Shown in pieces: positions 35,587 through 44,737 of a stretch of 64,000 nt of DNA. The stretch spans positions 45,007 through 109,006 of the forward strand of contig DATAID010000100.1 of NCBI GenBank assembly GCA_036262835.1. Direction: 5' to 3'. Both the position numbers and the translations under genes were made by a program. The notes under the pieces were generated by a model that ran no database searches, had not been told where the DNA came from, and was given only the letters and a program-made list of their open reading frames with translations. The DNA is from RBG-16-66-20 sp036262835. GTDB taxonomy: Bacteria; Pseudomonadota; Gammaproteobacteria; Burkholderiales; SG8-39. Positions within the stretch are counted from its first letter, which is position 1, and each line of letters starts with the position of its first letter.

Positions 35587-37735
35587 CACCGGGATCCAGG
35601 CGCGCGGCGCGCGGCGCCGGGCCGCCCGCCATGCGCCGGAACCAGCGCCGCACCGCGAAGCTTCCGCCGACGAGGATGGTGCCGAGCGTCCCGATCACCC
35701 ACCAGTTGACCTGGCCGCCCTGCGTGAAGGCGGCTTCGATCTGCTCGCCGAAGAGGGTGGTGGCGAGCGCGCCGGGCAGCATGCCGATCGCGGTGCCGGC
35801 GAGCAGGTGCCAGAGCTTCAGTCGCACGGCGCCCGCCACGATGCCCTCCACCGCGAAGGGCGCGAGCGGCACGAGCCTGAGCAGCGTCATCGCGAGCAGG
35901 CCGTGGCGGCGCAGGACGTCGATCATGCGGTCGAGCCGGTCTCCGGCCAGCCGCCGAACCGTGTCGCGCCGCATGTAGAGGCCCGCGCAATAATTCGAGG
36001 CGGCGGCGAGCACCACGCCGGCGAGCGCGCAGGCAAACGCGATCAGCGGGCCGAACGCGATCACGCCGGCAAGCGTGATGACGGGCCGCGGCAGGAGCAG
36101 GAACGAGGCCGGGATGTAGGCGAGCACGACGGCGATCGGCGCCCAGGCACGGCTGCCGAATTCCTTCGCCCAGTCGATCGCCGCCTCGGGGGAGACGAGC
36201 CCGGCGAGGGGCGTGAAGCGCCAGAGCGCGAAGAGCGCGAGCAGCGCGGCGCCGATGACCGCGAGGTAGCCCCAGGCCGGCGCGGCCTTCAGTTCGGCTT
36301 CCGGCTCGGGCGGCGCGAGCTCGAGGAAGTCGCGCGCGATCGGCTCGGCGGGATCGGCGACCGAGGCGAGCTCGAGCACCGCCTCCGACCACTCGGGAAT
36401 ATCCTCGAGCGGGCGCAGCGTGCGCTCGCGCCCGGCGAGCGCTTCGATGGTGGCGCGCAGGCTCTCGCCGGCCTCCAGCCGGGCGGCGACTTCGGCGACC
36501 GGGCGATCGAGGTGCTCGGCGAGGAGGCGCGCGCGAAAGCCGCGGATTGCCTTCGCCAGGTCGGCGCGCCCGCGCGCCTCCATCATCAGGTCGCACTCGC
36601 TGTCGACCGCCATCGAGCGGCTGGAGACGTTGGAGGAGCCGATGCGCAGCATCTCGCCATCGACCACCATCAGCTTCGAATGCACGTCGAGGCAGGCGCC
36701 CTCGGCGAGGCCCGGCACGTGCGGGTAGAAGACGCGAAAACGGCCGTGGCGGTCGGCGCGCAGCAGGCGCGAGAGCAGGCGCGTGCGCAGGATGTGCATC
36801 GTGTGCTCCTCGAGCCAGCCGTGGCTCGCGAGGCGCAGGACGAGGATCACCTCGGGACCGTTCTCCTCGCCAAGGCGGCGCTCGAGCGCGGCGGCGAGCG
36901 TGGGCGAGGTGAAGTACTGGTTCTCGATGTAGATGTCGCGGCGCGCCGCGCCGATCATGTCGAGGTAGAGCTGCTCGATCTCGCGCACCGCCGGCGTCTC
37001 GCCCCAGGGCGGCAGCGTGCGCGCGATGCCGACCTCGACGTCGCCGAGATCGGGCTCGAGGCCGCTCGGCCACGGATCGTGCTCGGGCGGCGGGCAGGGG
37101 TGCATGTGCTGCCCGGTCGCATGGCGCCAGCGCGCGCGCGCGACGTTGCCCAGGGCGCGCGCCGCCTCGCCGTCGACCAGCGCCATCGCGTCGTGCACCG
37201 GGGGATACGATTCCCCGTCCACGTTGCGCCGCGGATCGCGCGCGCGGTGCTCGGAGGTGTCCCAGCGCCGAAGCGTCAGGTCGATCCCGCCGCAAAAGGC
37301 GACCGCATCGTCGATCACCACGATCTTCTGGTGCTGCGACCCTGCGAACGGATGCGTGTCGTCGTAGCGCATGTGCACGCGCCGCGCCGGCTTCCAGCCC
37401 AGGCCGTAGATCGGCCGCAGCTCCCGGTCGGTGCCGAACACCATCGGATAATCCCAGTTGAGCACGCAGACGTGCAGCTCGCGCCGCCGGCGCACAAGCC
37501 AGTTGAGGTAATCGCCGAGGGCCGAAGGCGGGGTGTCGAGTCGCCCGTCGGCCGGGTCGAAGCTGAGCCGGGTGCGGCTGTCGAAGTCCCAGCCGAGGAT
37601 CATGACGTTGCGCCGGGCGCCGAGGAGGGCGCGCTGCAACGCGCCGAAGTAGGCCGCGCCGTCCACGAGCAGCGCCACCCGTCGCGCATGGGCGACAGCG
37701 CAGCAGTTCTCACCCGGCCGAAGGAGGGAGTCCAC
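35561..37735 (-). CDS. Phospholipase D-like protein fused to a VTT/DedA-type membrane domain
   Basis: 724 residues. The N-terminal half has two HKD motifs (SQHQKIVVIDD and DVHSKLMVVDG), each followed by GG/GSSN, so it is a complete PLD or cardiolipin-synthase-like active site. The C-terminal part, from about 480, is a SNARE-associated/VTT membrane domain (FLLLPRPVITLAGVIAFGP, LLRLVPLAPFAVEGI). The fusion would anchor a phosphatidyltransferase or phospholipase to the inner membrane next to a lipid-scramblase-like domain. The GTG start lies directly against an AAGGGAG, so the exact start is uncertain. It overlaps the next gene by 26 bases. Confidence 0.9.
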   Translation of the reverse strand: MDSLLRPGENCCAVAHARRVALLVDGAAYFGALQRALLGARRNVMILGWDFDSRTRLSFDPADGRLDTPPSALGDYLNWLVRRRRELHVCVLNWDYPMVFGTDRELRPIYGLGWKPARRVHMRYDDTHPFAGSQHQKIVVIDDAVAFCGGIDLTLRRWDTSEHRARDPRRNVDGESYPPVHDAMALVDGEAARALGNVARARWRHATGQHMHPCPPPEHDPWPSGLEPDLGDVEVGIARTLPPWGETPAVREIEQLYLDMIGAARRDIYIENQYFTSPTLAAALERRLGEENGPEVILVLRLASHGWLEEHTMHILRTRLLSRLLRADRHGRFRVFYPHVPGLAEGACLDVHSKLMVVDGEMLRIGSSNVSSRSMAVDSECDLMMEARGRADLAKAIRGFRARLLAEHLDRPVAEVAARLEAGESLRATIEALAGRERTLRPLEDIPEWSEAVLELASVADPAEPIARDFLELAPPEPEAELKAAPAWGYLAVIGAALLALFALWRFTPLAGLVSPEAAIDWAKEFGSRAWAPIAVVLAYIPASFLLLPRPVITLAGVIAFGPLIAFACALAGVVLAAASNYCAGLYMRRDTVRRLAGDRLDRMIDVLRRHGLLAMTLLRLVPLAPFAVEGIVAGAVRLKLWHLLAGTAIGMLPGALATTLFGEQIEAAFTQGGQVNWWVIGTLGTILVGGSFAVRRWFRRMAGGPAPRAARLDPGDAAGARSH

Positions 37736-37790
37736 CTCCCTTGGACCAGCGATGCACGATCCTTTCTGTCTCCGGACGGTCCATCTTCAA

Positions 37791-38186
37791 ATGAAGAAAA
37801 AAGTGCTTTTCGTCTGTATCAAGAACTCGAGCCGCAGCCAGATGGCCGAGGCGCTCCTGCGGGAGCGCGGCCGCCGCGGAATCTGGGTGCGCAGCGCCGG
37901 CATCACGCCGGGCAAGGAGGTCAATCCGCTCGCGGTGAAGGCGATGGCCGAGGTCGACATCGACATGAAGGGCTACCAGCCCAATCACATCTCCGACTTC
38001 CACGACAGCAAGTTCGATTTCGTCGCGAAGATGGACGTGCCCGATCTGGGCGAGATGATCGAGGCGAAATGGATCGAGGACTGGGACATTCCGGATCCCG
38101 CGCAGGGTGGCATCCGCGAGTTCCGCGCGGTACGCGACCTGATCGAGCGGCGCATCGCGCTGCGCCTGGGCGAGCTGCTGAAATGA
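37791..38186 (+). CDS. ArsC-like low-molecular-weight phosphatase/arsenate reductase
   Basis: 131 residues of the low-molecular-weight tyrosine phosphatase fold. The P-loop C9-IKNSS-R15 (CX5R) begins right after the first strand, and the general acid lies in IPDPAQGG. In thioredoxin-type arsenate reductases a cysteine pair near residues 80-90 completes the redox cycle; I see no such cysteines here. Phosphatase activity, or a glutaredoxin-coupled reductase, is therefore at least as likely as classical ArsC. No other ars gene is nearby. Confidence 0.8.
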   Translation: MKKKVLFVCIKNSSRSQMAEALLRERGRRGIWVRSAGITPGKEVNPLAVKAMAEVDIDMKGYQPNHISDFHDSKFDFVAKMDVPDLGEMIEAKWIEDWDIPDPAQGGIREFRAVRDLIERRIALRLGELLK

Positions 38187-38329
38187 AGAAGCGCCCGCGC
38201 TCCAAAGGCTACAAGGAGATGCAGCCGACGCACTGGCCGCACCCCGAGCAGAGGCCAGGCGGCCCCAGCCGGGCGGGGGAGAAGCTGAAGGACAGCGCGC
38301 GGGCGCCGAAGCCGAAGCGCGCTACCTGA
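38183..38329 (+). CDS. Small basic protein, 48 residues
   Basis: Starts at the ATG of an ATGA overlapping the ArsC-like stop, and reads MKKRPRSKGYKEMQPTHW then a Pro, Arg and Lys-rich tail. Eight or more Lys/Arg in the first half make it strongly basic. The coupling to the upstream gene is the main reason to believe it. No function or family is recognised. Confidence 0.45.
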   Translation: MKKRPRSKGYKEMQPTHWPHPEQRPGGPSRAGEKLKDSARAPKPKRAT

Positions 38330-38332
38330 CCT

Positions 38333-40096
38333 TCAGGCGAAGACTTCCTTCAGCGACGCCTTGAGCACCTTGGCCGCATCCGGGTCGCCCTTGGCGAGCG
38401 CGGCGATGTAGTGGCGTGCCTGCTCCATCGTGATGTGCGGCGGCAGGAGCGGCACGTTCGGATCGACCATCGCCTCGATGAGCACCGGCCGCTCGGCCGA
38501 GAGCGCGCGGTCCCAGGCGGCGCCGACGTGCTCGGGGCTCGACACTTCGATGCCCTCGATGCCGAGCAGGCGCGCAAAAGCGCTGTAGGAGAGCTGCGGC
38601 AGATCCTGCGAGGCGGAGAACTTGCGCGCGCCCTGCAGCACGCGCTGCTCCCAGGTGACGAAGTTGAGATCGCGGTTGTTGAGCACGAGGACGACGAAGC
38701 GCGGATCGCGCCATTCGCGCCAGTAGCGCGCGACGGTGATGAGCTCGTTGATGCCGTTCATCTGCATCGCGCCGTCGCCGATCATCGCGATCACCGGGCG
38801 CTCCGGGTAGGCCATCTTGGCGGCGATCGCGTAGGGCATGGCCGCGCCCATGGAGGCGAGGCTGCCCGAGTGCGCCGAGAGCATCTCGGGCCGCAGCCGC
38901 ACATCGCGCGCGAACCAGAAGACCGCGGTTCCCGTGTCGGTGGCGAGCAGCGCATCCGAAGGCAGCCGCGCGGATAGGTCCCAGAAGACGCGCTGCGGGT
39001 TGAGCGGCTCGGCGTCGACCGCGGCGCGCTCCTCGAGCTTGCCCCACCAGTCGCGCACGTCCTTCTCGATGCTCTCGCGCCACTGGCGCGCCGGCTTTCT
39101 CCGTAACAGCGGGTTGAGCAGCTTCAGTGTCTCGGCGCTGTCGCCCACGAGGCTCGCCTCCATCGGATAGCGCAGCCCGATCATGCGCGGATCGAGGTCG
39201 ATCTGCACCGCGCGCGCCTGGCCTTCCTCGGGCAGGAACTCGGCGTAGGGAAAGCTCGAGCCCACGACGAGCAGCGTGTCGCACTCGCTCATCATCCGGT
39301 AGCTCGGCCGCGTGCCGAGGAAGCCGATGGTGCCGGTGACGAAGGGCTCGTCGTCGGGCACCACGGATTTGCCGAGCAGTGCCTTGGCGATGCCGGCGCC
39401 GAGCAGCTCGGCGGTCTCGAGCACCTGGGCCTGCGCGCCGAGCGCGCCGGCGCCGACCAGCATGGCGACGCGCTCGCCGGCGTTCAGGATCTCCGCGGCG
39501 CGAATGAGCTCGGCCGCGACCGGGACCGTGCGCGGCGGGGTGTAGCCGGCGCTCGTGTGCACGCTGTAGTGCGCGTGCGGCGGCGATTCGTAGGCGAGCG
39601 TCTGCACGTCGACCGGCAGCACGATGCAGGTCGGCGTGCGCATGCTCGCTGCGGTCCGGAACGCCCGGTCGATGACGTGGCGCAGTTGCGCCGGTGCGGT
39701 GACCATCTGCAGGTACTCGCCGCAGACGTCCTTGAAGAGCGAGACGAGGTCGACTTCCTGCTGGTAGTTGCCGCCCAGGACGGTGCGCGGCTGCTGGCCG
39801 ACGATCGCGACGACGGGCTGCCGGTCGGCTTTCGCATCGTAGAGGCCGTTCAGCAGGTGGATGGCGCCCGGCCCCGAGGTCGCGAGGCAGACGCCGACTT
39901 CGCCCGTGTACTTGGCGTGGCCGCAGGCCATGAAGGCGGCCATCTCCTCGTGGCGCGCCTGCACGAAGCGGATCGAGTCCTGCGCGCGATCGAGCGCGGC
40001 GAGCACGCCGTTGATGCCGTCGCCGGGATAACCGTAGATGCGCTTGACGCCCCAGGTGCGCAGCCGCTCGACGAGAAAGTCCGCCACCTTCGCCAT
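38333..40096 (-). CDS. Thiamine diphosphate-dependent enzyme, pyruvate oxidase (PoxB)-like
   Basis: 587 residues with the three-domain layout of the acetolactate synthase/pyruvate oxidase family. The catalytic glutamate is E50 in QARHEEMAAF. The diphosphate-binding motif starts at GDGAMQMNGINEL and ends about 26 residues later at NNRDLNF. FAD-type central domain motifs are present but the flavin is not certain. PoxB converts pyruvate to acetate and CO2, passing electrons to quinone. Similar proteins are often annotated only as thiamine-pyrophosphate-requiring. The ATG at 40096 matches the family start; long upstream in-frame sequence is antisense to the permease. It follows the ABC permease by 80 bases. 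Confidence 0.88.
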   Translation of the reverse strand: MAKVADFLVERLRTWGVKRIYGYPGDGINGVLAALDRAQDSIRFVQARHEEMAAFMACGHAKYTGEVGVCLATSGPGAIHLLNGLYDAKADRQPVVAIVGQQPRTVLGGNYQQEVDLVSLFKDVCGEYLQMVTAPAQLRHVIDRAFRTAASMRTPTCIVLPVDVQTLAYESPPHAHYSVHTSAGYTPPRTVPVAAELIRAAEILNAGERVAMLVGAGALGAQAQVLETAELLGAGIAKALLGKSVVPDDEPFVTGTIGFLGTRPSYRMMSECDTLLVVGSSFPYAEFLPEEGQARAVQIDLDPRMIGLRYPMEASLVGDSAETLKLLNPLLRRKPARQWRESIEKDVRDWWGKLEERAAVDAEPLNPQRVFWDLSARLPSDALLATDTGTAVFWFARDVRLRPEMLSAHSGSLASMGAAMPYAIAAKMAYPERPVIAMIGDGAMQMNGINELITVARYWREWRDPRFVVLVLNNRDLNFVTWEQRVLQGARKFSASQDLPQLSYSAFARLLGIEGIEVSSPEHVGAAWDRALSAERPVLIEAMVDPNVPLLPPHITMEQARHYIAALAKGDPDAAKVLKASLKEVFA

Positions 40097-40176
40097 GGAT
40101 GCAAATTCGACCCGGGCGGCCGAACCCCGTTCGGCGGCGAAAGCCGCTATTTCCGGATCGCAATCCGCACTACGGA

Positions 40177-41070
40177 TTACTGGGTGCGCAGCCTGGGATC
40201 GAGCGCGTCGCGCAGCGAATCGCCGAAGAGGTTGAAGCCGAAGACCGCAAGGCTGATCGCAAGGCCGGGGAAGAACGCCATCCACGGCGCGGTCTCGGCG
40301 AATTCGACTGCCGCCCCGCGCAGCATGAGGCCCCAGGCCGCGGTCGGCTCCTGCACGCCCAGGCCGAGGAAGGAGAGCGAGGCCTCGAGCAGGATCGCCT
40401 CGCCGAGGAAGGCGGTCGCCATGATGAGGATCGGCGCCATCACGTTGGGCAGCATGTGGCGCAGGATGATGCGCCGGTTCCCGAAGCCCGAAGCGCGCGC
40501 GGCGTCGACATAGGGCATCTCGCGGATGGCGAGGGCGCTCGAGCGCACGACGCGCGCGCAGCGCGGCACCATCGGGGTGGCGATGGCGAGAATCACGTTG
40601 CCCGGGCCGGTGCCGAGGATCGCCACCACCGCGAGCGCGAGAACGATCACCGGAAACGCGAAGAACACGTCCATTACGCGCTGCACGATGAGGTCGACCC
40701 GCCCGCCGAAGTAGGCGCTCGAGACCCCGATCAGCGAGCCGAGCACCGTGCCGATGAACGAGGCGCCGATGCCTACCGTGAGCGCAGTGCGCGCCCCGTA
40801 GATGATGCGCGAGAGTACGTCGCGCCCGAAGGCGTCGGTGCCCAGCCAGTGCGCGGGGTTGGGCGCGGCGAGCATCGCGCCGTAGTCGACATCGAGCGGG
40901 TCGTAGGGCGCGACCCAGCCCGAGAGCCCGCCCACCACGACGACCAGCACGATGATGAACGCGCCGACCGCGCCGAGCGGGCGCTGGCGGCAGAAGTCCC
41001 CGACCGTGTGCCACCAGCGCCGCCGCGGGGGACTGGCGAGGGCTTCTACGGTCTGCGGGGTGGCGGCCAT
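40177..41070 (-). CDS. Peptide-type ABC transporter permease, DppC/OppC family
   Basis: 297 residues with six predicted helices. The N-terminal OppC_N segment has LGTDAFGRDVLSRIIYGAR, a hallmark of DppC-type subunits. The ATPase-contact EAA loop is YVDAARASGFGNRRIILRHMLPN. It pairs with the DppB-like subunit, whose gene ends four bases before it, to form the channel for peptides or related solutes. Confidence 0.93.
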   Translation of the reverse strand: MAATPQTVEALASPPRRRWWHTVGDFCRQRPLGAVGAFIIVLVVVVGGLSGWVAPYDPLDVDYGAMLAAPNPAHWLGTDAFGRDVLSRIIYGARTALTVGIGASFIGTVLGSLIGVSSAYFGGRVDLIVQRVMDVFFAFPVIVLALAVVAILGTGPGNVILAIATPMVPRCARVVRSSALAIREMPYVDAARASGFGNRRIILRHMLPNVMAPILIMATAFLGEAILLEASLSFLGLGVQEPTAAWGLMLRGAAVEFAETAPWMAFFPGLAISLAVFGFNLFGDSLRDALDPRLRTQ

Positions 41071-41074
41071 CGGC

Positions 41075-42031
41075 TCAGCGGTAGCGGATGCGCGGGTCGA
41101 TCGCGCCGTAGGCGATGTCGACGAAGAAGTTGACGATCAGGAAGAAGGTGGCGACGAGCATGACGAGGGCCTGCGTCATCGTGTAGTCGCGGTGCGAGAT
41201 CGACTCGACGAAGAGCATGCCCAGGCCGTTCAGGTTGAACACCTGCTCGGTGACGACCAGGCCGCCGAGGAGGAAGGCGAATTCCAGGCTCATTACCGTG
41301 AGCACCGGCAGGATCGCGTTCTTGAGGGCGTGGCGGGTGAGGATGAGCTTGGTCCACAGCCCCTTCGCCCGCGCGGTGCGGATGTAGTCCTCGCGCAGCA
41401 CTTCGAGCATCGCCGAGCGCATCATGCGCGTGCCGACCGCGCAGTAGCGGTAGCCGACCGCGAGGGCCGGCCAGACGAGCTGCTGCAGGTTCTGCCACGG
41501 ATCCACCCAGAGCGGGGTGAACACCATCGGCGGCACCCAGTGAAAGGCGATCAGCATGGTGAGGATCATCAGGCTGCCGAGCCAGAACGAGGGCGTCGCG
41601 AGCCCGGCGATCGTGAACACGCGCACGCCGTAGTCCACCCACGTATCCTGCTTGAAGGCGGCAATCACGCCTAACGGAAGGGCGATGCACTGCGCGATCA
41701 GGCTTGCCATGATCGCGAGCTGCAGCGAGAGCGCGAAGCGCAGCTTGATCTCCTCGGTGATCGGCGCGCCGGTCCACATCGACACGCCGAAGTCGAACTT
41801 GGGCAGCCCCGCCATCCAGGTCGTGAACTGCTTCCAGAGCGGCTGATCGAGGCCGAGCTTGGCGCGCTCCTGGGTCATCAGCTCCTGCGAGACGAACTGG
41901 CTGCCTTGCGCGAGATAGCGCGCCTCGACCACGTCGCCCGGGATGACGCGCAGGAGGACGAAGATCAGCACCGCGACCCCGAGCAGGGTCGGGATCATGG
42001 CGAGCAGGCGCTTGAGGATGTAGAAGCCCAT
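41075..42031 (-). CDS. Peptide-type ABC transporter permease, DppB/OppB family
   Basis: 318 residues with six helices, opening MGFYILKRLLAMIPTLLGVAVLIFVLLRVIPGD, the standard DppB start. The EAA loop is DYIRTARAKGLWTKLILTRHALKNA. The ATG at 42031 has GGGGGA seven bases upstream; a TTG two codons earlier is possible. It lies between the binding-protein gene and dppC-like gene, all on the minus strand. Confidence 0.93.
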   Translation of the reverse strand: MGFYILKRLLAMIPTLLGVAVLIFVLLRVIPGDVVEARYLAQGSQFVSQELMTQERAKLGLDQPLWKQFTTWMAGLPKFDFGVSMWTGAPITEEIKLRFALSLQLAIMASLIAQCIALPLGVIAAFKQDTWVDYGVRVFTIAGLATPSFWLGSLMILTMLIAFHWVPPMVFTPLWVDPWQNLQQLVWPALAVGYRYCAVGTRMMRSAMLEVLREDYIRTARAKGLWTKLILTRHALKNAILPVLTVMSLEFAFLLGGLVVTEQVFNLNGLGMLFVESISHRDYTMTQALVMLVATFFLIVNFFVDIAYGAIDPRIRYR

Positions 42032-42056
42032 CCTCAAGTCCCCCGCGGCGTCACTG

Positions 42057-43655
42057 CTACTGCGAGAGCCAGACCGTGTCCAGCGTGTTGTTCAGGTAGT
42101 GGCTCGGCGTGACCGTCCAGCCGTGCAGCTTCGAGGAATGCGGGATGATCCGGTGCCACTGCAGCGTCATCAGGTAGTGCGCCTGCTCGTCTAGCACCCG
42201 CTTCTCGAACTGGCGCACGAGCTTCTTGCGCGCCTCGACGTTGGTCTCCTGGCTCTGCTTGTCGTAGAGCTCGTCGAGCACCTTGTCCTCGTAGAAGCCG
42301 TAGTTGGCGGGATTGCGGCTGGTGGAGGTGAACTTGTACATGTCCAGGTCCGGCTCGACGATATAGCCGCACTGGAAGTCCATGTGCACCTGCTGGTCGC
42401 CCTTGCGGATGGTCGCGAAGTAGGCGGCGGGCTCGACCACTTTCTGCGTGACGTTGAGGCCGATCTTGCGCCAGCTGTCGATCAGCCAGACCCCGAGCGG
42501 CTCGTAGGGCATGGGCGTGCCCCGGTTGGTGAAGGTGAACGAGAAGCCCTCGGGAACGCCGGCTTCCTTCAGCAGCTTCTTCGCCTCGGCGCGCGACTTG
42601 TTGATGTCCTTCCAGTAGCCGGCGAGCTTGGCGAGCTCGGCGGGCGGCGTCGCGTACGGCGTGCCGGGGACCTGCACGCCCGCGACTTCCTTCACGATCG
42701 CGATCTGCGAGAGCGCCTTGGAGCCCTCGTAGCGATCGAGCGCGAGCGTGAGCGCGCGGCGCACGCGCACGTCGTCGAACGGCTTGATCTTGTGGTTGAT
42801 GCCGACCATCAGGATGCAATCCCAAGGCGACTCCTGCACCGTGATCTTGTCGCCGAGCGCGGCCTTGAGGTTGTCCCGGTCCTTGGGCGTGAAGCCGCGG
42901 AACTGGATCTGCGCGCGCTCGCCGCGCACCGCGGCGACCTGCGCCGCGGAATCGCGCATGAAGACCGCGCGGAAGCTGTCGAGGTAGGGCTTGCCCTTGT
43001 CCCAGTAGTTCGGGTTTTTGGTGCCGACCAGGTGCGAGCCCTTCACGTGCTCCTTGAAGACGAAGGGGCCCGTGCCCATGACGTGCGTCTCGTACCAGTG
43101 CGGGTCCTTGGCGAGGATCTCGGCCTTGTAGATGAAGTTGTAGGGCGAGAGGAGCGAGGCGATGAACGAGCCCGACTTGTGCTTCAGCCGGAACTGCACC
43201 ACGTACTTGTCGGGGGCGCGGACCGACTCGACGTCGGAATACTGGCCCTTGCGGCTCGAGCCCACGCCGGGGCCCGGGAAAATGATCTTGTCGTAGGACG
43301 CTTTCACGTCCTCGGAGGTCATCTCCGAGCCGTCGTGGAACTTCACGCCCTTGCGCAGCTGGAAAGTGAAGACGAGGCCGTCGGGCGACATCTCCCATTT
43401 TTCGGCGAGCGACGGGAAGGGCTTGGTGCCGCTCTTGTCGTTGGGGTCGACGCGCAGCAGCGTGTTGTAGAACGGCGCGATCGGGTGGATGAGGCCGAAG
43501 GTCTCCTCGCGGTGGCCGTCGTAGGACGGCGGCTCGGACGGCACCGGGAAGACGAGTTCCCCGCCGTAGCGCGGCTGCTGCTGGGCCTGAATCGAAAACG
43601 GAACCGCGAACGCGGCGACGGCCACGAGCGCGAAAAGGCTGCGGAATTTCCTCAT
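42057..43655 (-). CDS. Peptide-type ABC transporter solute-binding protein (SBP_bac_5)
   Basis: 532 residues with a Sec signal peptide (basic MRKFR, hydrophobic core, cleavage near IQAQ). Then the family-5 binding fold opens PRYGGELVFPV with the segment DGLVFTFQLRKGVKFHDG. It captures peptides, opines or related solutes in the periplasm; specificity cannot be read. GGAGGGGG precedes the ATG. A sigma-54-like element lies about 50 bases upstream. The gene order ATPase-ATPase-SBP-permease-permease is complete for one transporter. Confidence 0.93.
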   Translation of the reverse strand: MRKFRSLFALVAVAAFAVPFSIQAQQQPRYGGELVFPVPSEPPSYDGHREETFGLIHPIAPFYNTLLRVDPNDKSGTKPFPSLAEKWEMSPDGLVFTFQLRKGVKFHDGSEMTSEDVKASYDKIIFPGPGVGSSRKGQYSDVESVRAPDKYVVQFRLKHKSGSFIASLLSPYNFIYKAEILAKDPHWYETHVMGTGPFVFKEHVKGSHLVGTKNPNYWDKGKPYLDSFRAVFMRDSAAQVAAVRGERAQIQFRGFTPKDRDNLKAALGDKITVQESPWDCILMVGINHKIKPFDDVRVRRALTLALDRYEGSKALSQIAIVKEVAGVQVPGTPYATPPAELAKLAGYWKDINKSRAEAKKLLKEAGVPEGFSFTFTNRGTPMPYEPLGVWLIDSWRKIGLNVTQKVVEPAAYFATIRKGDQQVHMDFQCGYIVEPDLDMYKFTSTSRNPANYGFYEDKVLDELYDKQSQETNVEARKKLVRQFEKRVLDEQAHYLMTLQWHRIIPHSSKLHGWTVTPSHYLNNTLDTVWLSQ

Positions 43656-43703
43656 GCGACACCCCCCTCCAGAGATGTGATTCCCCGGCCGTTTTGAGCC
43701 GGT

Positions 43704-43724
43704 TTTGCAACTTAAGTTCCGCGC
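43704..43724 (-). promoter_or_regulatory. Candidate sigma-54 promoter for the solute-binding protein gene
   Basis: On the minus strand: CGGAAC, five bases, TTGCAA. The invariant GG (43720-43719) and GC (43708-43707) are separated by exactly ten bases. The -24 box differs from TGGCAC at two positions. Transcription would start about 40 bases before the ATG. Peptide transporter genes are often nitrogen-regulated through sigma-54, but the pattern could also be chance. Confidence 0.4.
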
Positions 43725-43762
43725 CGGAACCCTGTCAAGCGCTCAGATCAAGCAATCGGGGC

Positions 43763-44737
43763 TCACGCGAGGTGGCACGCCGCCCAATGGCCGGGCTTGA
43801 TCTCGCGCAAAGGCGGAATTTCTGCACTGCAGCGATCCACCGCGATCGGGCAGCGGGGATGGAAAACGCAGCCTGCCGGCGGGTTGAGCGGGCTCGGCAC
43901 CTCGCCTCGCAGCACCATGCGCTCGCGCTTCGCCTCCAATCTCGGATCCGGGATCGGCACGGCCGAGAGCAGCGCCCTGGTGTACGGATGAAGCGGCTCC
44001 TCGTAGAGCGCCTTGCGGTCGGCGAGCTCGACGATCTTGCCCAAGTACATCACCGCGACGCGGTCGGAGATGTGCCGCACCACCGAGAGATCGTGCGCGA
44101 TGAAAAGATAGGTGAGGCCGAGGTTTTTCTGCAGGTCTTCCAGCAGGTTGATGATCTGCGCCTGGATCGACACGTCGAGCGCCGAGACCGGCTCGTCGCA
44201 CACGATGAGCGAAGGCTCCATGGCGAGCGCGCGCGCGATGCCCACGCGCTGGCGCTGCCCGCCCGACATCTGGTGCGGATAGCGCTTCGCATGCTGCGGC
44301 AGCAGCCCCACCTGCGACAGGAGCTCCTTCACGCGCGCCTCGCGCTTGCCCTTGTCCCTGACGATGCCGTGCACCTTGAGCGGCTCGGCGATGATCTCGC
44401 CGATCGGCATGCGCGGGTTGAGCGAGGCGTAGGGGTCCTGGAAGATCACCTGCATGCGCCGGCGCACCGAGCGCAGCTCGCCCTCGCTCATGCCGGTGAT
44501 GTCCTTGCCCTCGAACGTGATCGTGCCGTCGGTGGGCTTTTCCAGGCGCAGCACGCAGCGCCCGGTGGTTGTCTTGCCGCAGCCGGATTCGCCCACGAGC
44601 CCGAGCGTCTCGCCGCGCTTGATGGTGAAGTCCACGCCGTCGACCGCGCGCACCGTGGCCGGCGGGCCCGACATCATGCCGCCGCCCACCTCGAAGTGCT
44701 TTTTCAGGCCCTGAACCTGCAGCAAGGCTTCCGTCAT
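43763..44737 (-). CDS. Peptide-type ABC transporter ATPase, DppF/OppF family
   Basis: 324 residues. Walker A is GESGCGKTT, the signature is MSGGQRQRVGIARAL, and Walker B is LIVCDEPVSALD. A C-terminal oligopeptide-transporter extension carries four cysteines (CVFHPRCPIAVDRC plus CHLA) typical of the iron-sulfur-binding OppF/DppF tail. The ATG at 44737 lies in an ATGA overlapping the partner ATPase. 107 bases separate its stop from the binding-protein start, leaving room for the internal promoter. Confidence 0.94.
   Translation of the reverse strand: MTEALLQVQGLKKHFEVGGGMMSGPPATVRAVDGVDFTIKRGETLGLVGESGCGKTTTGRCVLRLEKPTDGTITFEGKDITGMSEGELRSVRRRMQVIFQDPYASLNPRMPIGEIIAEPLKVHGIVRDKGKREARVKELLSQVGLLPQHAKRYPHQMSGGQRQRVGIARALAMEPSLIVCDEPVSALDVSIQAQIINLLEDLQKNLGLTYLFIAHDLSVVRHISDRVAVMYLGKIVELADRKALYEEPLHPYTRALLSAVPIPDPRLEAKRERMVLRGEVPSPLNPPAGCVFHPRCPIAVDRCSAEIPPLREIKPGHWAACHLA

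Noticed and set aside
37791..38186. Calling this gene a classical arsenate reductase arsC
   Set aside because: The CX5R loop fits, but I see no resolving cysteine pair and no ars neighbours, so only the fold-level name is given.
40097..41014. In-frame N-terminal extension of the PoxB-like enzyme
   Set aside because: The extension is antisense to the permease gene and the enzyme family begins at the ATG at 40096.
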